A stretch of 64,000 nucleotides of DNA from Fibrobacter succinogenes (lineage in GTDB: Bacteria; Fibrobacterota; Fibrobacteria; Fibrobacterales; Fibrobacteraceae), in contig CACWNW010000002.1 of NCBI GenBank assembly GCA_902762305.1, positions 248,001 through 312,000 on the forward strand, given 5' to 3'. Of the stretch, positions 34,162 to 47,094 are shown piece after piece. The notes beneath the pieces are model-generated. The model did no database searches. It was not told where the DNA came from and saw only the letters and a list, made by a program, of their open reading frames with translations. Each line of letters starts with the position of its first letter. The first letter of the stretch is position 1. Position numbers and translations under genes: made by a program.

Positions 34162-35316
34162 ATGATTCGTTCCATCGTAACATTCATTCTGCTCATTATC
34201 TGCATTTCTATCGCGGCCCCGAAAAACCGCGACATCGAAGGCATGCTCGACCGTATCGGAAGGCAGCCACAAATGCTGGATGCACGCAACAACCTGATGT
34301 TAGCTTTGGAACAGAAAAACATCCAGGCAGTAGATTCCCTAATAGAGGTTTTGTCCAAAGAAGCATTAGAGTCTTACGCCCTAGACCGTTACGAACTCCT
34401 GCAAATCAACTTGCTATTGGAGCGCTACGACAAGGCTCTTGATATTTGGTTTGACGAATACGCCAATGCAGGGAACCTAGAACGTTATTCCTTTGCAAGA
34501 ACTGACACATTACAGAAATACCTCACTTCCCTTATGGACTTGACCGACAGCAATAACGTCAAGAGAGAATCGGAAAAAATCAAGACAAGAATAGAATCCC
34601 AAGAAAAGAAAGACCTACATTCTTTACTGGACACATTATCGAAAGCTCTTACCTTTTACAATAGATTTTACCCTGATATAGATAGATGCGATGATTCCCT
34701 GCTTTACGTTCGAGTAGGCGCAAAATTTCATTCAGGTAATTACGAGGACAACGTTAATTGGGATTGGGAAGCAGCCATGGCGAACGCACTAAAAGTCCTA
34801 TCGGATTTCAGCACAAAATATCCAAGCCCCCGAACTGTCCAGTTTTCCGATTATTTAATAAAATATTTTAAAGAATCCGCTGTTACTTTTCAAGTGGTAA
34901 AAGACCCTGTACTAAGCAGGCGATACACAGGATGCTTCGGTATAGAAGCGTTCTTAAACATTTCAAATAGGCCGGGAATAATATTTGGCCTTCCACTTCA
35001 AATATGGCGAATCATCTTCATCCCCGCTTTTCAATTCTCTAAAGATTACTCCGGACCAAGCGCGACTGCCGGATTTGTCGTTTTTGATTCTCGCCACGTA
35101 AAAGTTTTTCCCCTCGTAAACATGAGCACAGGACTTGGTTTCGGTGGAGAAATCGACTATAGATTTTACATCAGTAAAGAGTCTTATGGGTTATTCGGTG
35201 TATGGTCATTTAACTTCAGATATATCGGAGGATGGTACGAGACCGAGACTAAAAACTCCATAGAAAGTCGATTCCAAAACAGATTTATGTTGGGGGTCAG
35301 TGGCTACTTGTGGTAA
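34162..35316 (+). CDS. AT-rich exported protein of unknown function
   Basis: 384 residues. The signal peptide MIRSIVTFILLIICISIAA is followed by a helical region (residues 25-190) with TPR-like spacing (SYALDRYELLQINLLLERYD and KALDIWFDEYANAGNLERYS). The C-terminal 130 residues look like membrane beta strands ending FMLGVSGYLW. The combination of periplasmic helices and a small barrel suggests an outer-membrane protein. Base composition is much more AT-rich than murD next door. TAGTTTTG (34148-34155) ends six bases before the ATG, without a ribosome-binding site. The gene sits between two identical tRNA-Leu genes, which may mark an insertion. I recognise no family. Confidence 0.55.
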   Translation: MIRSIVTFILLIICISIAAPKNRDIEGMLDRIGRQPQMLDARNNLMLALEQKNIQAVDSLIEVLSKEALESYALDRYELLQINLLLERYDKALDIWFDEYANAGNLERYSFARTDTLQKYLTSLMDLTDSNNVKRESEKIKTRIESQEKKDLHSLLDTLSKALTFYNRFYPDIDRCDDSLLYVRVGAKFHSGNYEDNVNWDWEAAMANALKVLSDFSTKYPSPRTVQFSDYLIKYFKESAVTFQVVKDPVLSRRYTGCFGIEAFLNISNRPGIIFGLPLQIWRIIFIPAFQFSKDYSGPSATAGFVVFDSRHVKVFPLVNMSTGLGFGGEIDYRFYISKESYGLFGVWSFNFRYIGGWYETETKNSIESRFQNRFMLGVSGYLW

Positions 35317-35394
35317 CAGGTTGCTAAATTTTCCGCATCGATAAGGCGGACCAATCTGCACGTCGCAGAACGGTACCACGCAAAAAGGTTTGAT

Positions 35395-36756
35395 ATGAGC
35401 AGCAATCTTGTAGCGCCGGTTGGCGTTCTCGGTTTTGGCGTCGAAGGCCAGAGCACGTTTAATTACCTTGTACGTAATTGTGTCAAGGAAATCGTAGTGA
35501 TGGACAAGAACCCGGTGAAGTTGCCGGAAACGCCCGCAGGCGTAAACGTGAAGGTTTTCAGTGGCGAAAGCTACCTGGACGGTCTCAAGGACTGCGTGAC
35601 CGTAGTGCGCTCCGCAGGCGTGTACCCGATGAGCCAGGACCTGTTCAAGTTCCAGATGAACGGCGGAATCATGACGAGCCAGATTCAGCTGTTTTTAGAA
35701 CAAACTAAATCCAAGAAGGTCGTAGGCGTCACGGGAACGCTCGGCAAGGGTTCTACTGTGAGCATGATCAGCCACATCTTGACCAAGTGCGGCGTAGAGA
35801 ACGAAATTGGCGGGAACTTCGGCGTGCCCGCGCTCGACCTGCTCGAGACAGAGACGCCCGACCGCATCAGCATTCTCGAACTTTCCAGTTTCCAGCTGAT
35901 GACGCTTTCGCTCTCGCCCGACGTGGGCGTGGTACTGCGTGTTTCGACCGAACACCTGGACTGGCACAAGAGCGTCGAGGAATACCGGGACGCGAAGGCC
36001 AACCTCGTCCGCTGGCAGAAGCGCTCCGGTACCTGCGTGTACCTGAAGGATGCAGAGCCCTCGGCAAAGATTGCAGGGGAAAGCCCTGCCGGAACGAAGT
36101 ATGCCGTATGCCACGCCGATGGCGACGGTGCCGGTAACGGGGATGCCGTAATTGAAGGCGCCACCCTCGCCATCGACAGCGAGAAGCTGTACCTTGCGGA
36201 CTGCAAGGTGCGTGGCATCTACCAGCTGGAGAACATGGCGGCGGCGACCCTCGCCGTGAAGGCCTTGGGAATCAAGGTGGCCGACGCATTCGAGGCACTG
36301 AAGAGCTACGAGACCCTCCCCTTCCGCATGGAATTCAAGGGCGAGAAGAACGGGATAGAATTCTTCAACGACAGTTACGCCACCCGCCCCGACGCGACAA
36401 TCGCCGCGACAGCCAGCATGACGCGCCCCTTCGCGCTCATCCTCGGCGGCTCCGAGAAGAACGCGGACTTCACCGAACTTTCAAACATCCTCGTAAAGGA
36501 ACGCCCGAACCTCAAGCGCATCGCGCTCATCGGCGCCACAGCAGAACGCATGCTCGAATCGCTGAAGCAGGCTGGGCTGGAATCCGCGGACATCGAGGCC
36601 AAGATTTTCCCCACACTCGAGGAAGCCTTCGCCGACAGCCTCGCCATCGGCAAGGGCGGTACCGTCATCATGAGCCCCGCCTGCGCAAGTTTCGGCCTGT
36701 TCAAGAACTACAAGGTACGCGGGCAGGTGTTCGACAAATTGGTTGCCGCGATTTAA
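35395..36756 (+). CDS. murD: UDP-N-acetylmuramoylalanine--D-glutamate ligase
   Basis: 453 residues. The N-terminal Rossmann part is GVLGFGVEGQSTFNYL. The ATP-binding loop is GVTGTLGKGST (residues 111-121), followed by LELSSFQL, STEHLDWH and, in the C-terminal domain, FNDSYATRPDATIAA and LILGGSEKNADF, all characteristic of MurD. It adds D-glutamate to UDP-MurNAc-L-Ala in peptidoglycan synthesis. The loop differs from the usual GTNGK[ST]T of MurD and looks like the GKGST of folylpolyglutamate synthases. The gene stands alone, outside a dcw cluster. AAAAAGG lies upstream of the ATG. Confidence 0.93.
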   Translation: MSSNLVAPVGVLGFGVEGQSTFNYLVRNCVKEIVVMDKNPVKLPETPAGVNVKVFSGESYLDGLKDCVTVVRSAGVYPMSQDLFKFQMNGGIMTSQIQLFLEQTKSKKVVGVTGTLGKGSTVSMISHILTKCGVENEIGGNFGVPALDLLETETPDRISILELSSFQLMTLSLSPDVGVVLRVSTEHLDWHKSVEEYRDAKANLVRWQKRSGTCVYLKDAEPSAKIAGESPAGTKYAVCHADGDGAGNGDAVIEGATLAIDSEKLYLADCKVRGIYQLENMAAATLAVKALGIKVADAFEALKSYETLPFRMEFKGEKNGIEFFNDSYATRPDATIAATASMTRPFALILGGSEKNADFTELSNILVKERPNLKRIALIGATAERMLESLKQAGLESADIEAKIFPTLEEAFADSLAIGKGGTVIMSPACASFGLFKNYKVRGQVFDKLVAAI

Positions 36757-36844
36757 TTTTGATTTTTTTCAAAAAAATTCGCCCTTACCCCTTTACAAAC
36801 GGCGCAAATCAATCTAAATTTGTTGCCGTTCCGCTAAGGACCAC

Positions 36845-36928
36845 GCGGTCGTGGTGGAATTGGTAGACACGCTAGCTTGAGGTGCTAGTGGGAGCGATCC
36901 CATGACAGTTCAAGTCTGTCCGACCGCA
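36845..36928 (+). tRNA. tRNA-Leu (GAG), copy 2
   Basis: 84 nt, identical to copy 1 at 34007-34090, with anticodon GAG and a class II variable arm. Confidence 0.97.
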
Positions 36929-36933
36929 GAAAG

Positions 36934-36966
36934 AAACCCAGTCGCAAGACTGGGTTTTCTTTTTTT
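36934..36966 (+). terminator. Terminator of tRNA-Leu copy 2
   Basis: The stem AAACCCAGTC / GACTGGGTTT with loop GCAA is followed by a T-rich run. Confidence 0.9.
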
Positions 36967-37098
36967 CGCAATTTTCCCTTCATTTGATACAAAAAAGATA
37001 CATAATCAGGCCTTTTTCAAAAAAAAAAAGGTCCGAACGGGGACAACCCAAGTTAAATTTACAAAAGACAAACAATAAACCCCTCACAGGAGTATCAA

Positions 37099-39820
<2,722 letters not shown>

Positions 39821-39849
39821 TCATTAACATCTGGGAAAGGAGGGTGTTA

Positions 39850-39901
39850 GGGAGGGCGGAGCCTTCCCTTGTCTAAGATGCCTTGCGATAAGCAAGGCAT
39901 C
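39850..39901. repeat. Palindromic intergenic elements downstream of tgt
   Basis: An imperfect hairpin GGGAGGGC / GCCTTCCC is followed by a perfect one, GATGCCTTGC-GATAA-GCAAGGCATC (39877-39901), without a T-run. The first resembles the GGGGAACGCCTTCCCC palindrome at 60026-60041. They lie between the convergent tgt and groL genes. Confidence 0.6.
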
Positions 39902-39965
39902 AAACAGAGCGTGCAAGCCATATCCGTAGCCAACTTATATAAAAGACTTTAAAAAGCACAATACG

Positions 39966-39998
39966 CAAAAACACCCGGCTCATTGCTGAACCGAGTGC
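39966..39998 (-). terminator. Terminator of groESL
   Basis: Read on the minus strand, CACTCGG / CCGGGTG is followed by TTTTTG. CCTCCTAACAAAAG lies just before the stem, as in the terminator at 46265. Confidence 0.8.
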
Positions 39999-40036
39999 TT
40001 TTGTTAGGAGGAGAATCTTGTTAGCAAGATGCTAGA

Positions 40037-41792
<1,756 letters not shown>

Positions 41793-41794
<2 letters not shown>

Positions 41795-42074
41795 AAAGAG
41801 TAGCGATGACGTCCGGTTCCTTCACGATGAGGTAGTTTTCGCCGTCGACGGTGACTTCGGTGCCGCTGTACTTGCCATAGAGCACCACGTCGCCCACCTT
41901 GACTTCCATCGGGACGATTTCGCCCTTGTCATTCTTGCGGCCCGGGCCCACGGCCACGACCTTACCCTGCATCGGCTTTTCCTTGGCGTTATCCGGGATG
42001 AAGAGACCCGAAGAGGTCTTCTGTTCGGCTTCAGCCGGCTTGACAACGATTCGATCTGCTAAAGGCTTGATCAT
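41793..42074 (-). CDS. groS: Co-chaperonin GroES
   Basis: 93 residues. It begins [20 protein letters not shown] and has the mobile-loop sequence [20 protein letters not shown], then [17 protein letters not shown] and a final [12 protein letters not shown], all as in GroES. It caps the GroEL ring. GAGGA precedes the ATG at 42074; the in-frame extension upstream lacks any support. groL follows on the same strand. Confidence 0.99.
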
Positions 42075-42134
42075 TTTACTTTTCCTCTTTTTTGCGGGTA
42101 ATCGCATTCGCATTACCCTTTTGTTTAAACTTTG

Positions 42135-42197
42135 GTCCAAATTGGACTATTTTCGCCCTATTATTAGCAAAAGACGTGCCAAACCCTATTCGGCACG
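42135..42197. promoter_or_regulatory. Two palindromes upstream of groES
   Basis: GTCCAAATTGGAC (42135-42147) is a 13-bp palindrome 60 bases before groES. CGTGCC-N11-GGCACG (42175-42197) lies further up. I see no CIRCE (TTAGCACTC-N9-GAGTGCTAA) in the region. One of these may be the operator that replaces it. Confidence 0.45.
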
Positions 42198-42318
42198 AAT
42201 TTTGCGTTTATTGTGTAAAACAGGACGAAAACACAGCAAATCCGCCAAAAAGAATGTTTAAAAATAAAACACTCTAACAAAGCGTTTCAAAATTAAACGG
42301 TTTAACGAAGTGAAACTG

Positions 42319-42669
42319 TCACATTTTTTCGTCCGGATTCCCGCCCTGGGCACGCAGGTTCACGATATACTCCATCGCCTTGTTTCTTGACTCGACCTTC
42401 CCTTGACGGGCGAGCGACTCCGCCTCGCAAATGCGCACGAACCGACGCATCAGCTCAACCGGCGAAATACCGAAGCCCTGCGCCAGCACGCAGAATGTCT
42501 GGAACGATGCCACCCGCTTGCCACTCTCCATCATCGAGATGGACTGGCGTGTAAGTCCTGCAGACTTAGACAACTCCGTCTGCGTCACCAGCGTATTGCG
42601 CCGTACTCCTATGAGCAATTTCTGAAAAGCCGTCGCAAAGACGGCCGAATCTTTGAAGTCCATTCCCAT
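42319..42669 (-). CDS. XRE-family helix-turn-helix regulator
   Basis: 116 residues. Residues 14-75 form a Cro/C1-type HTH: FQKLLIGVRRNTLVTQTELS, then KSAGLTRQSISMMESGKRVA with the recognition helix, then FGISPVELMRRF. The last 35 residues are a short charged extension without a recognisable effector domain. It may start at 42669 or 42663 (MGM), which the sequence does not decide. It lies upstream of groES on the same strand and could regulate itself or neighbouring genes; no target is identified. Confidence 0.85.
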   Translation of the reverse strand: MGMDFKDSAVFATAFQKLLIGVRRNTLVTQTELSKSAGLTRQSISMMESGKRVASFQTFCVLAQGFGISPVELMRRFVRICEAESLARQGKVESRNKAMEYIVNLRAQGGNPDEKM

Positions 42670-42835
42670 ATGTATAAATTAACAATTGTAATACAGATTG
42701 GTGAACACTTATGACAACAAAACTCTGATTATATTATTTTTTACATACGTAAAATGTAAAACCTCCTTTTTTAGACGCCCCGATTCCCACGCATTTGCGA
42801 GACGAACACCGACAAATTTTCCTATCGTTTAGCGC

Positions 42836-43399
42836 ATGAATTTCCACCCGGTAAGGCACTTCATCACCATCACGAAACACCGCCACGAAGTCGTTCGCCT
42901 CTGCTTCAAGGCCGGCATCGGGTTCCAGGGATTTTTCCACGACCTCTCGAAGTATTCGCCCACCGAATTCTTGCCGGGAGCAAGGTACTACAGCGGCAAG
43001 GAATCGCCGAACAACGGGGAACGCCGCGACACGGGAATGAGCCTCGCATGGATGCACCACAAAGGGCGGAACAAGCACCACTTCGAATTCTGGTACGACT
43101 ACGAAATGGCGACCAAGAAGATCGTGCCGATGGACATGCCCGACCGCTACATCAAGGAAATGTTCTGCGACCGCATCGCAGCCTCCAAGACGTACAACAA
43201 GGAATCCTACTCGCAGGAATCTCCCCTGCTCTACCTCACGAAGAGCACCGCGAAGGAGAAGATGACGGAGACCACCTACAAAAAGCTCCTGTTCCTGCTC
43301 AAGATGCTGGCCGAAAAAGGCGAGAAGGAGACGCTAAAGTTCGTGCGCCACTGCAAGGACCTCCCCCTCGCCGAAACCGGTGACAAGGCCTCTCCCTAA
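42836..43399 (+). CDS. DUF5662 family protein
   Basis: 187 residues. HFITITKHRHEVVRLCFKAG, then FHDLSKYSPTEF, GARYY and AWMHHKGRNKHHFEFW match the histidine-rich order of DUF5662 proteins; HDLSKYS and the HHKGRNKHH block suggest a metal-binding helical fold related to HD domains. The last third, with SPLLYLTKSTAKEKMTETTY, is also typical. Function is unknown. TATCGTTT (42823-42830) ends five bases before the ATG and no ribosome-binding site is present. Confidence 0.75.
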   Translation: MNFHPVRHFITITKHRHEVVRLCFKAGIGFQGFFHDLSKYSPTEFLPGARYYSGKESPNNGERRDTGMSLAWMHHKGRNKHHFEFWYDYEMATKKIVPMDMPDRYIKEMFCDRIAASKTYNKESYSQESPLLYLTKSTAKEKMTETTYKKLLFLLKMLAEKGEKETLKFVRHCKDLPLAETGDKASP

Positions 43400-43459
43400 A
43401 ATTCTATATTTTGCCTGTCGCGGATGGTCGCGGCAAATTACCAGGACGGAAGGACCAAT

Positions 43460-44293
43460 ATGGAAATCGGAAAAATCAACCGCGCGCGCGTCGACGCCGT
43501 AATGCCCCAGGGCTTCTACCTCGAACTCGAGACAGGCGGCCGCGTGCTGCTCCCCGGCAACAAGAACCAGTTCTCGCTCGAAGAGGGCGAAATCATCGAC
43601 GTATTCGTTTATATGGATTCCGAGGACCGCCCCATAGCGACCCTCGACAAGCCCTTCGCACAGGTGGGCGAATTCGCCGTCCTCACCGTGAAGGACGTCA
43701 ACCGCGTGGGCGCATTCCTGGACTGGGGCCTCAACAAGGACCTGTTCCTCCCCTACAAGCAGCAGCTCGGGGAACTGCGCAAGGGCGATCGCTGCGTCGT
43801 CTACATTCTCGAAGACGAGAAGAGCGGGCGTCTCGTGGCGACGGAAAAAATCAAGAGCTTCCTGGACATGGACACGAGCGAACTGCACGTGGGGCAACGC
43901 GTGCAGCTTGCAGCCTACGAAGTTACGCCCGACTATGTGGAATGCCTCGTCGACTACCGCTACACCGGAAGGCTGCAAGTGACCCCGGGCATGGAGCGCA
44001 TCTACATCGGCGACACAATGCCGGGATTCATCCAGCGGTTCACGAGCGACGGGAAAATCACCCTGAACCTCACGCCCGTCGGCTACAAGGGAATCATGCA
44101 GAGCGACAGCCCGAGCGCCATCATGCACAAACTCGAGGAAGCCGGCGGATTCCTGCCATACGGGGACCACAGCGATCCCGAAGCAATCCGCCAGGAATTC
44201 GGCATTTCGAAAAAGACTTTCAAGAAGATTATCGGCGGCCTCTTCCGCGACGGGAAGATTGCCATCGAAGAAGACGGCATCCGCGCCGTCTAA
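43460..44293 (+). CDS. CvfB-like S1 RNA-binding protein
   Basis: 277 residues. It begins MEIGKINRARVDAVMPQGFY and contains two or three S1-type OB folds (LLPGNKNQFSLEEGEIIDVF and FLDWGLNKDLFLPYKQQ). The C-terminal winged-helix region is HKLEEAGGFLPYGDHSDPEA, then IRQEFGISKKTFKKIIGGLF, matching the CvfB/YitL family. These proteins bind RNA and affect gene expression in Gram-positive bacteria. AAGGA before the ATG at 43460 sets the start; a 12-residue upstream extension is not conserved-looking. The convergent OmpA gene ends seven bases downstream. Confidence 0.88.
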   Translation: MEIGKINRARVDAVMPQGFYLELETGGRVLLPGNKNQFSLEEGEIIDVFVYMDSEDRPIATLDKPFAQVGEFAVLTVKDVNRVGAFLDWGLNKDLFLPYKQQLGELRKGDRCVVYILEDEKSGRLVATEKIKSFLDMDTSELHVGQRVQLAAYEVTPDYVECLVDYRYTGRLQVTPGMERIYIGDTMPGFIQRFTSDGKITLNLTPVGYKGIMQSDSPSAIMHKLEEAGGFLPYGDHSDPEAIRQEFGISKKTFKKIIGGLFRDGKIAIEEDGIRAV

Positions 44294-44299
44294 CGCCTG

Positions 44300-45016
44300 C
44301 TATTCCGCAGAGATAGTCACCTCGTCCTTGTTCACGACACGAATTTCGATGCGGCGGTTCTGCTTGCGACCCGCCTCGGAACCGTTATCCGCCTTCGGGC
44401 GGCTAGAACCGTAGCCCACGGCAGTCACGCGGTCCTTGGAAATTCCCTTGCGGATCATGTATTCCATCACGCTGTTCGCGCGGTCTTCGGAAAGCTTCTG
44501 ATTCAGCTGATCACTGCCTTCGCTGCTCGTGTGGCCCTCGATTTCGACCTTGGCCTTCGCGTTCCTCTTGAGGCCGGCGATAGCGTTATCAAGCGTCCTA
44601 AGCGAGTTCGGAATGAGTTCCGCACTGCCCGCCTTGAAATTCACGCCCGTGAGTTCCGCACGCGTATCGTCGAACAGCACCGTAATGCCACCCGTGCTCG
44701 CCGTGTTCGACACGTAGGGAGTCTCGCCGCACTCGTAGGGACCGGTAAGGCTCTCGCAGAGAATGGTGTACGTGTCCTCGCGCGGAATAAGGAAAGCGGT
44801 TTCGCCGTACATGTCGGTGGTGACCGCAATCTTGTTCTTCGGCTTCCTCTGTCCCACGAAGACGAGCTTCTTCTTGGCCTGGGGAACATCGTCGTAGTTC
44901 GTGTAGGTCACATTCAGCACGGCATGGGTCTTGTTAGGCGCAAGTTCTGCGGCGAAGGGGGCCGCACACACGGTGCCAAGCACGGAGAAAGCGACGACCG
45001 CGGACAGATTTTTCAT
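44300..45016 (-). CDS. OmpA-family peptidoglycan-binding protein
   Basis: 238 residues with a signal peptide ending near AAPFA. Residues 20-120 are an unassigned beta domain (TYTNYDDVPQAKKKLVFVGQ). Residues 125-238 are an OmpA/MotB C-terminal domain: ITVLFDDTRAELTGVNFKAG, then ELIPNSLRTLDNAIAGLKRN, VEIEGHTSSEG, LSEDRANSVMEYMIRKGI, and VGYGSSRPKADNGSEAGRKQ followed by NRRIEIRV. The segment EGHTSSEG and the NRRIEI arginine hold diaminopimelate. It would anchor the outer membrane or a periplasmic complex to peptidoglycan. GAGG precedes the ATG. It is divergent from the porin-like gene at 45218. Confidence 0.93.
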   Translation of the reverse strand: MKNLSAVVAFSVLGTVCAAPFAAELAPNKTHAVLNVTYTNYDDVPQAKKKLVFVGQRKPKNKIAVTTDMYGETAFLIPREDTYTILCESLTGPYECGETPYVSNTASTGGITVLFDDTRAELTGVNFKAGSAELIPNSLRTLDNAIAGLKRNAKAKVEIEGHTSSEGSDQLNQKLSEDRANSVMEYMIRKGISKDRVTAVGYGSSRPKADNGSEAGRKQNRRIEIRVVNKDEVTISAE

Positions 45017-45217
45017 ATTTACCTCGAAAGAGATCCCCGGAACGTTTTCGGGGCGATTCAACACATCCGCGCCCAAAAATATATAATCTCGGCATAAAAT
45101 GACACAAAAAAAGTAGAAAAGAAGTTTTTTTCATTTCCAAAAACGGCATATAATTCTATTTTTTACGCCAAATTTACAGCATTCCGATGCTAAAGGGTTC
45201 AATTTTTAGGAGAGTTC

Positions 45218-46258
45218 ATGAAATACTGCAAGATCGCTGCCGCCCTGGTACTGGGCATGGCCACGTTCGCCTCCGCCATTGACGGAGACTTCAACCTGAA
45301 AGGCAACATCCAGACCCAAGTCACCAAGTCCATCGCCGACGACGAGCACAACTTCAGCAGCGGCTGGATCCGCGCCAACGTGGGCGGACAGTACAAGGGC
45401 GAAAACCTCGAAGCCCTTATCATGCTGCGCATCTTCGCGCCGGAATTCGGCAACAAGATCGACGGCAAGATGTACGACAAGATTCTCGCCGACCTCTACT
45501 GGGCGAACTACAAGTGGAAACTCAGCGAAAAAGACATGCTGAACCTCAAGATCGGTCACTGGAAGACGGACTGGTCGCAGTCCACCCACTTCGGTACCTA
45601 CGTGGACAAGGAACTCACCAAGCGCGGCCTCTGGATGCGCGACTACAGCCACAACGCTGTGGAACTCGGATGGAAGCACGGCCTGAGCCAGTTGAATGCC
45701 ATGCTCGCCACGCAAGACGGTAACGCGAACCGCGGCTACGTGCGCATCGAAGAAGACATGAAGTTCACCTTCCCGCTCGAGATGAAGGTGGCATACCGCT
45801 CCAACGTGGTCGACGTGCTGCAGAACACCGCCTACCTCACGCACCGCCTGGCCGCTTACGCCAGCTACAACATCATTCCCGAACTGCGTGCCTACGGTGA
45901 ATACTCCTGCGTCTACACCCAGGACGACGACCTCGACAAGAACGCGAACAACTACATCGCTCCGGAAACCAAGTACTACCTGCCGGGCATCTACTTCCAG
46001 CCGTTCTACCTGGGCCTCGACTTCGCGCCGAAGAGCGGCATCCTGAACGTGCTCATGAGCAACCTCATGGTGGAATGGGAATTCATCGACAAGCGCGACA
46101 ACCTGAGCGCCGAATCGAAGCACACCTACGACGACTGGGCATGGACCGTCGCCTGGGTCAAGAAAATCGCTTCCACGAAGTTGCAGTTCAGCGTCTACAG
46201 CGAAAAAGAGATTAGCGATGTCGCCTTCGCTTTCCGCCTGACCACGACGATAAAGTAA
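45218..46258 (+). CDS. Porin-like outer-membrane protein
   Basis: 346 residues. The signal peptide is MKYCKIAAALVLGMATFASA. The mature chain starts IDGDFNLKGNIQTQVTKSIA and is made of alternating strands with many Trp/Tyr (DLYWANYKWKLSEKDMLNLK, LEMKVAYRSN) and ends FAFRLTTTIK. This is a porin-type barrel of about 16 strands. The solute is unknown. AGGAG lies eight bases before the ATG. It shares a bidirectional terminator with the convergent CAP gene. Confidence 0.7.
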   Translation: MKYCKIAAALVLGMATFASAIDGDFNLKGNIQTQVTKSIADDEHNFSSGWIRANVGGQYKGENLEALIMLRIFAPEFGNKIDGKMYDKILADLYWANYKWKLSEKDMLNLKIGHWKTDWSQSTHFGTYVDKELTKRGLWMRDYSHNAVELGWKHGLSQLNAMLATQDGNANRGYVRIEEDMKFTFPLEMKVAYRSNVVDVLQNTAYLTHRLAAYASYNIIPELRAYGEYSCVYTQDDDLDKNANNYIAPETKYYLPGIYFQPFYLGLDFAPKSGILNVLMSNLMVEWEFIDKRDNLSAESKHTYDDWAWTVAWVKKIASTKLQFSVYSEKEISDVAFAFRLTTTIK

Positions 46259-46264
46259 CAGATT

Positions 46265-46323
46265 CCCCTCCTAACAAAAAGCCGCCGGCAACAAATGCCG
46301 ACGGCTCTTTTTGTTAGGAGGGG
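46265..46323. terminator. Bidirectional terminator with very long stem
   Basis: CCCCTCCTAACAAAAAGCC pairs with the mirrored GGC..TTTTTGTTAGGAGGGG over about 25 bp with one 2-nt bulge and one mismatch. A/T runs on both sides make it work in both directions. It lies between the convergent genes at 45218-46258 and 46333-47094. Confidence 0.9.
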
Positions 46324-46332
46324 ACTTCTAAA

Positions 46333-47094
46333 TTAGTAAAAATTCATGTTGAACCAGGCCTTGGTGCCGTCTTCGCTGTATGCGATTCCGCAGGCGAGCG
46401 ACTTGTAAGACGTGTTCTTCATGTTCAGGTAATGCCCGATATAACTATAATCGCTGTCCTTGTTCGGGTCGCGTTCACCGCTAGTCACAAGCTTTTTCTC
46501 GTCGTCCCACATCATCTTCACGTAGGTATCGACAATCTTCTCGGGAGTGCCGTATCTCGATGTCGCCACATTCGGGCCGGTATTCTGCGCGAACTCGCCA
46601 CAGTCACCGAAGTTTCCATGCCCCTTGTTCATGGCCATGTCGGCGGCAGCCTGCGACTCCACGCACTTTTCGCGTTCTTCGCTCGCACGCACCAGGGGCG
46701 GCAGGTTTTCCGTCGCACGCTTCGCGTTCACCACCTCAAGGCAGTAGTCACGCCAGTCTGCCGAAGCGGCCTCCGAACTTGCAGGCTTGCTATCGCTCGA
46801 AGCGGGTTCTTCCGCACTCGAAACCGCAGCCTCCACCTTCGCAGAGGAACTGCTAGCATCGGTCTCCGAATCGAACGTAGTCTTCGTTTCGGTACGTACC
46901 GTCACGGAATCACCGGAGTTTCCCTCCGTCTTGCCGCCCGAATCTTCTTCGCCCGGAATCTTGATTTCGATAGTATCGCCGCTATCGACACAGCTGCCGC
47001 AGTTTGCCGACGAATTGTCGGAACAACCGGAAAGCCCTGCCATGGCGGCAAGCGACAAGGCAACCAGTATCGGAATGTTCTTTTGCTTATTCAT
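46333..47094 (-). CDS. CAP/SCP-domain lipoprotein
   Basis: 253 residues. The lipobox GLSGC lipidates C24. A 90-residue low-complexity linker rich in Ser, Glu, Asp and Thr follows. The C-terminal domain is a CAP (SCP/PR1) fold: YCLEVVNAKRATENLPPLV, KCVESQAAADMAMNKGHGNF, GECGEF-like GDCGEFAQNTGPNVA, then YVKMMWDDEK and YIGHYLNMKNTSYKSLACGI. The function of bacterial CAP proteins is mostly unknown. The ATG shares one base with the stop codon of the FISUMP gene (TGATG), so the two are coupled and probably work together at the cell surface. Confidence 0.85.
   Translation of the reverse strand: MNKQKNIPILVALSLAAMAGLSGCSDNSSANCGSCVDSGDTIEIKIPGEEDSGGKTEGNSGDSVTVRTETKTTFDSETDASSSSAKVEAAVSSAEEPASSDSKPASSEAASADWRDYCLEVVNAKRATENLPPLVRASEEREKCVESQAAADMAMNKGHGNFGDCGEFAQNTGPNVATSRYGTPEKIVDTYVKMMWDDEKKLVTSGERDPNKDSDYSYIGHYLNMKNTSYKSLACGIAYSEDGTKAWFNMNFY

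Noticed and set aside
34007-36928. Integrated mobile island between the two tRNA-Leu genes
   Set aside because: No integrase or att-like fragment is visible and murD, a core gene, lies in the segment; only the possibility of an insertion is kept as a finding.
42250-42318. Operator upstream of groES at TTAAACGGTTTAA
   Set aside because: It lies just past the 3' end of the XRE gene, more than 200 bases from groES, and AT-rich palindromes of this size are expected by chance here.
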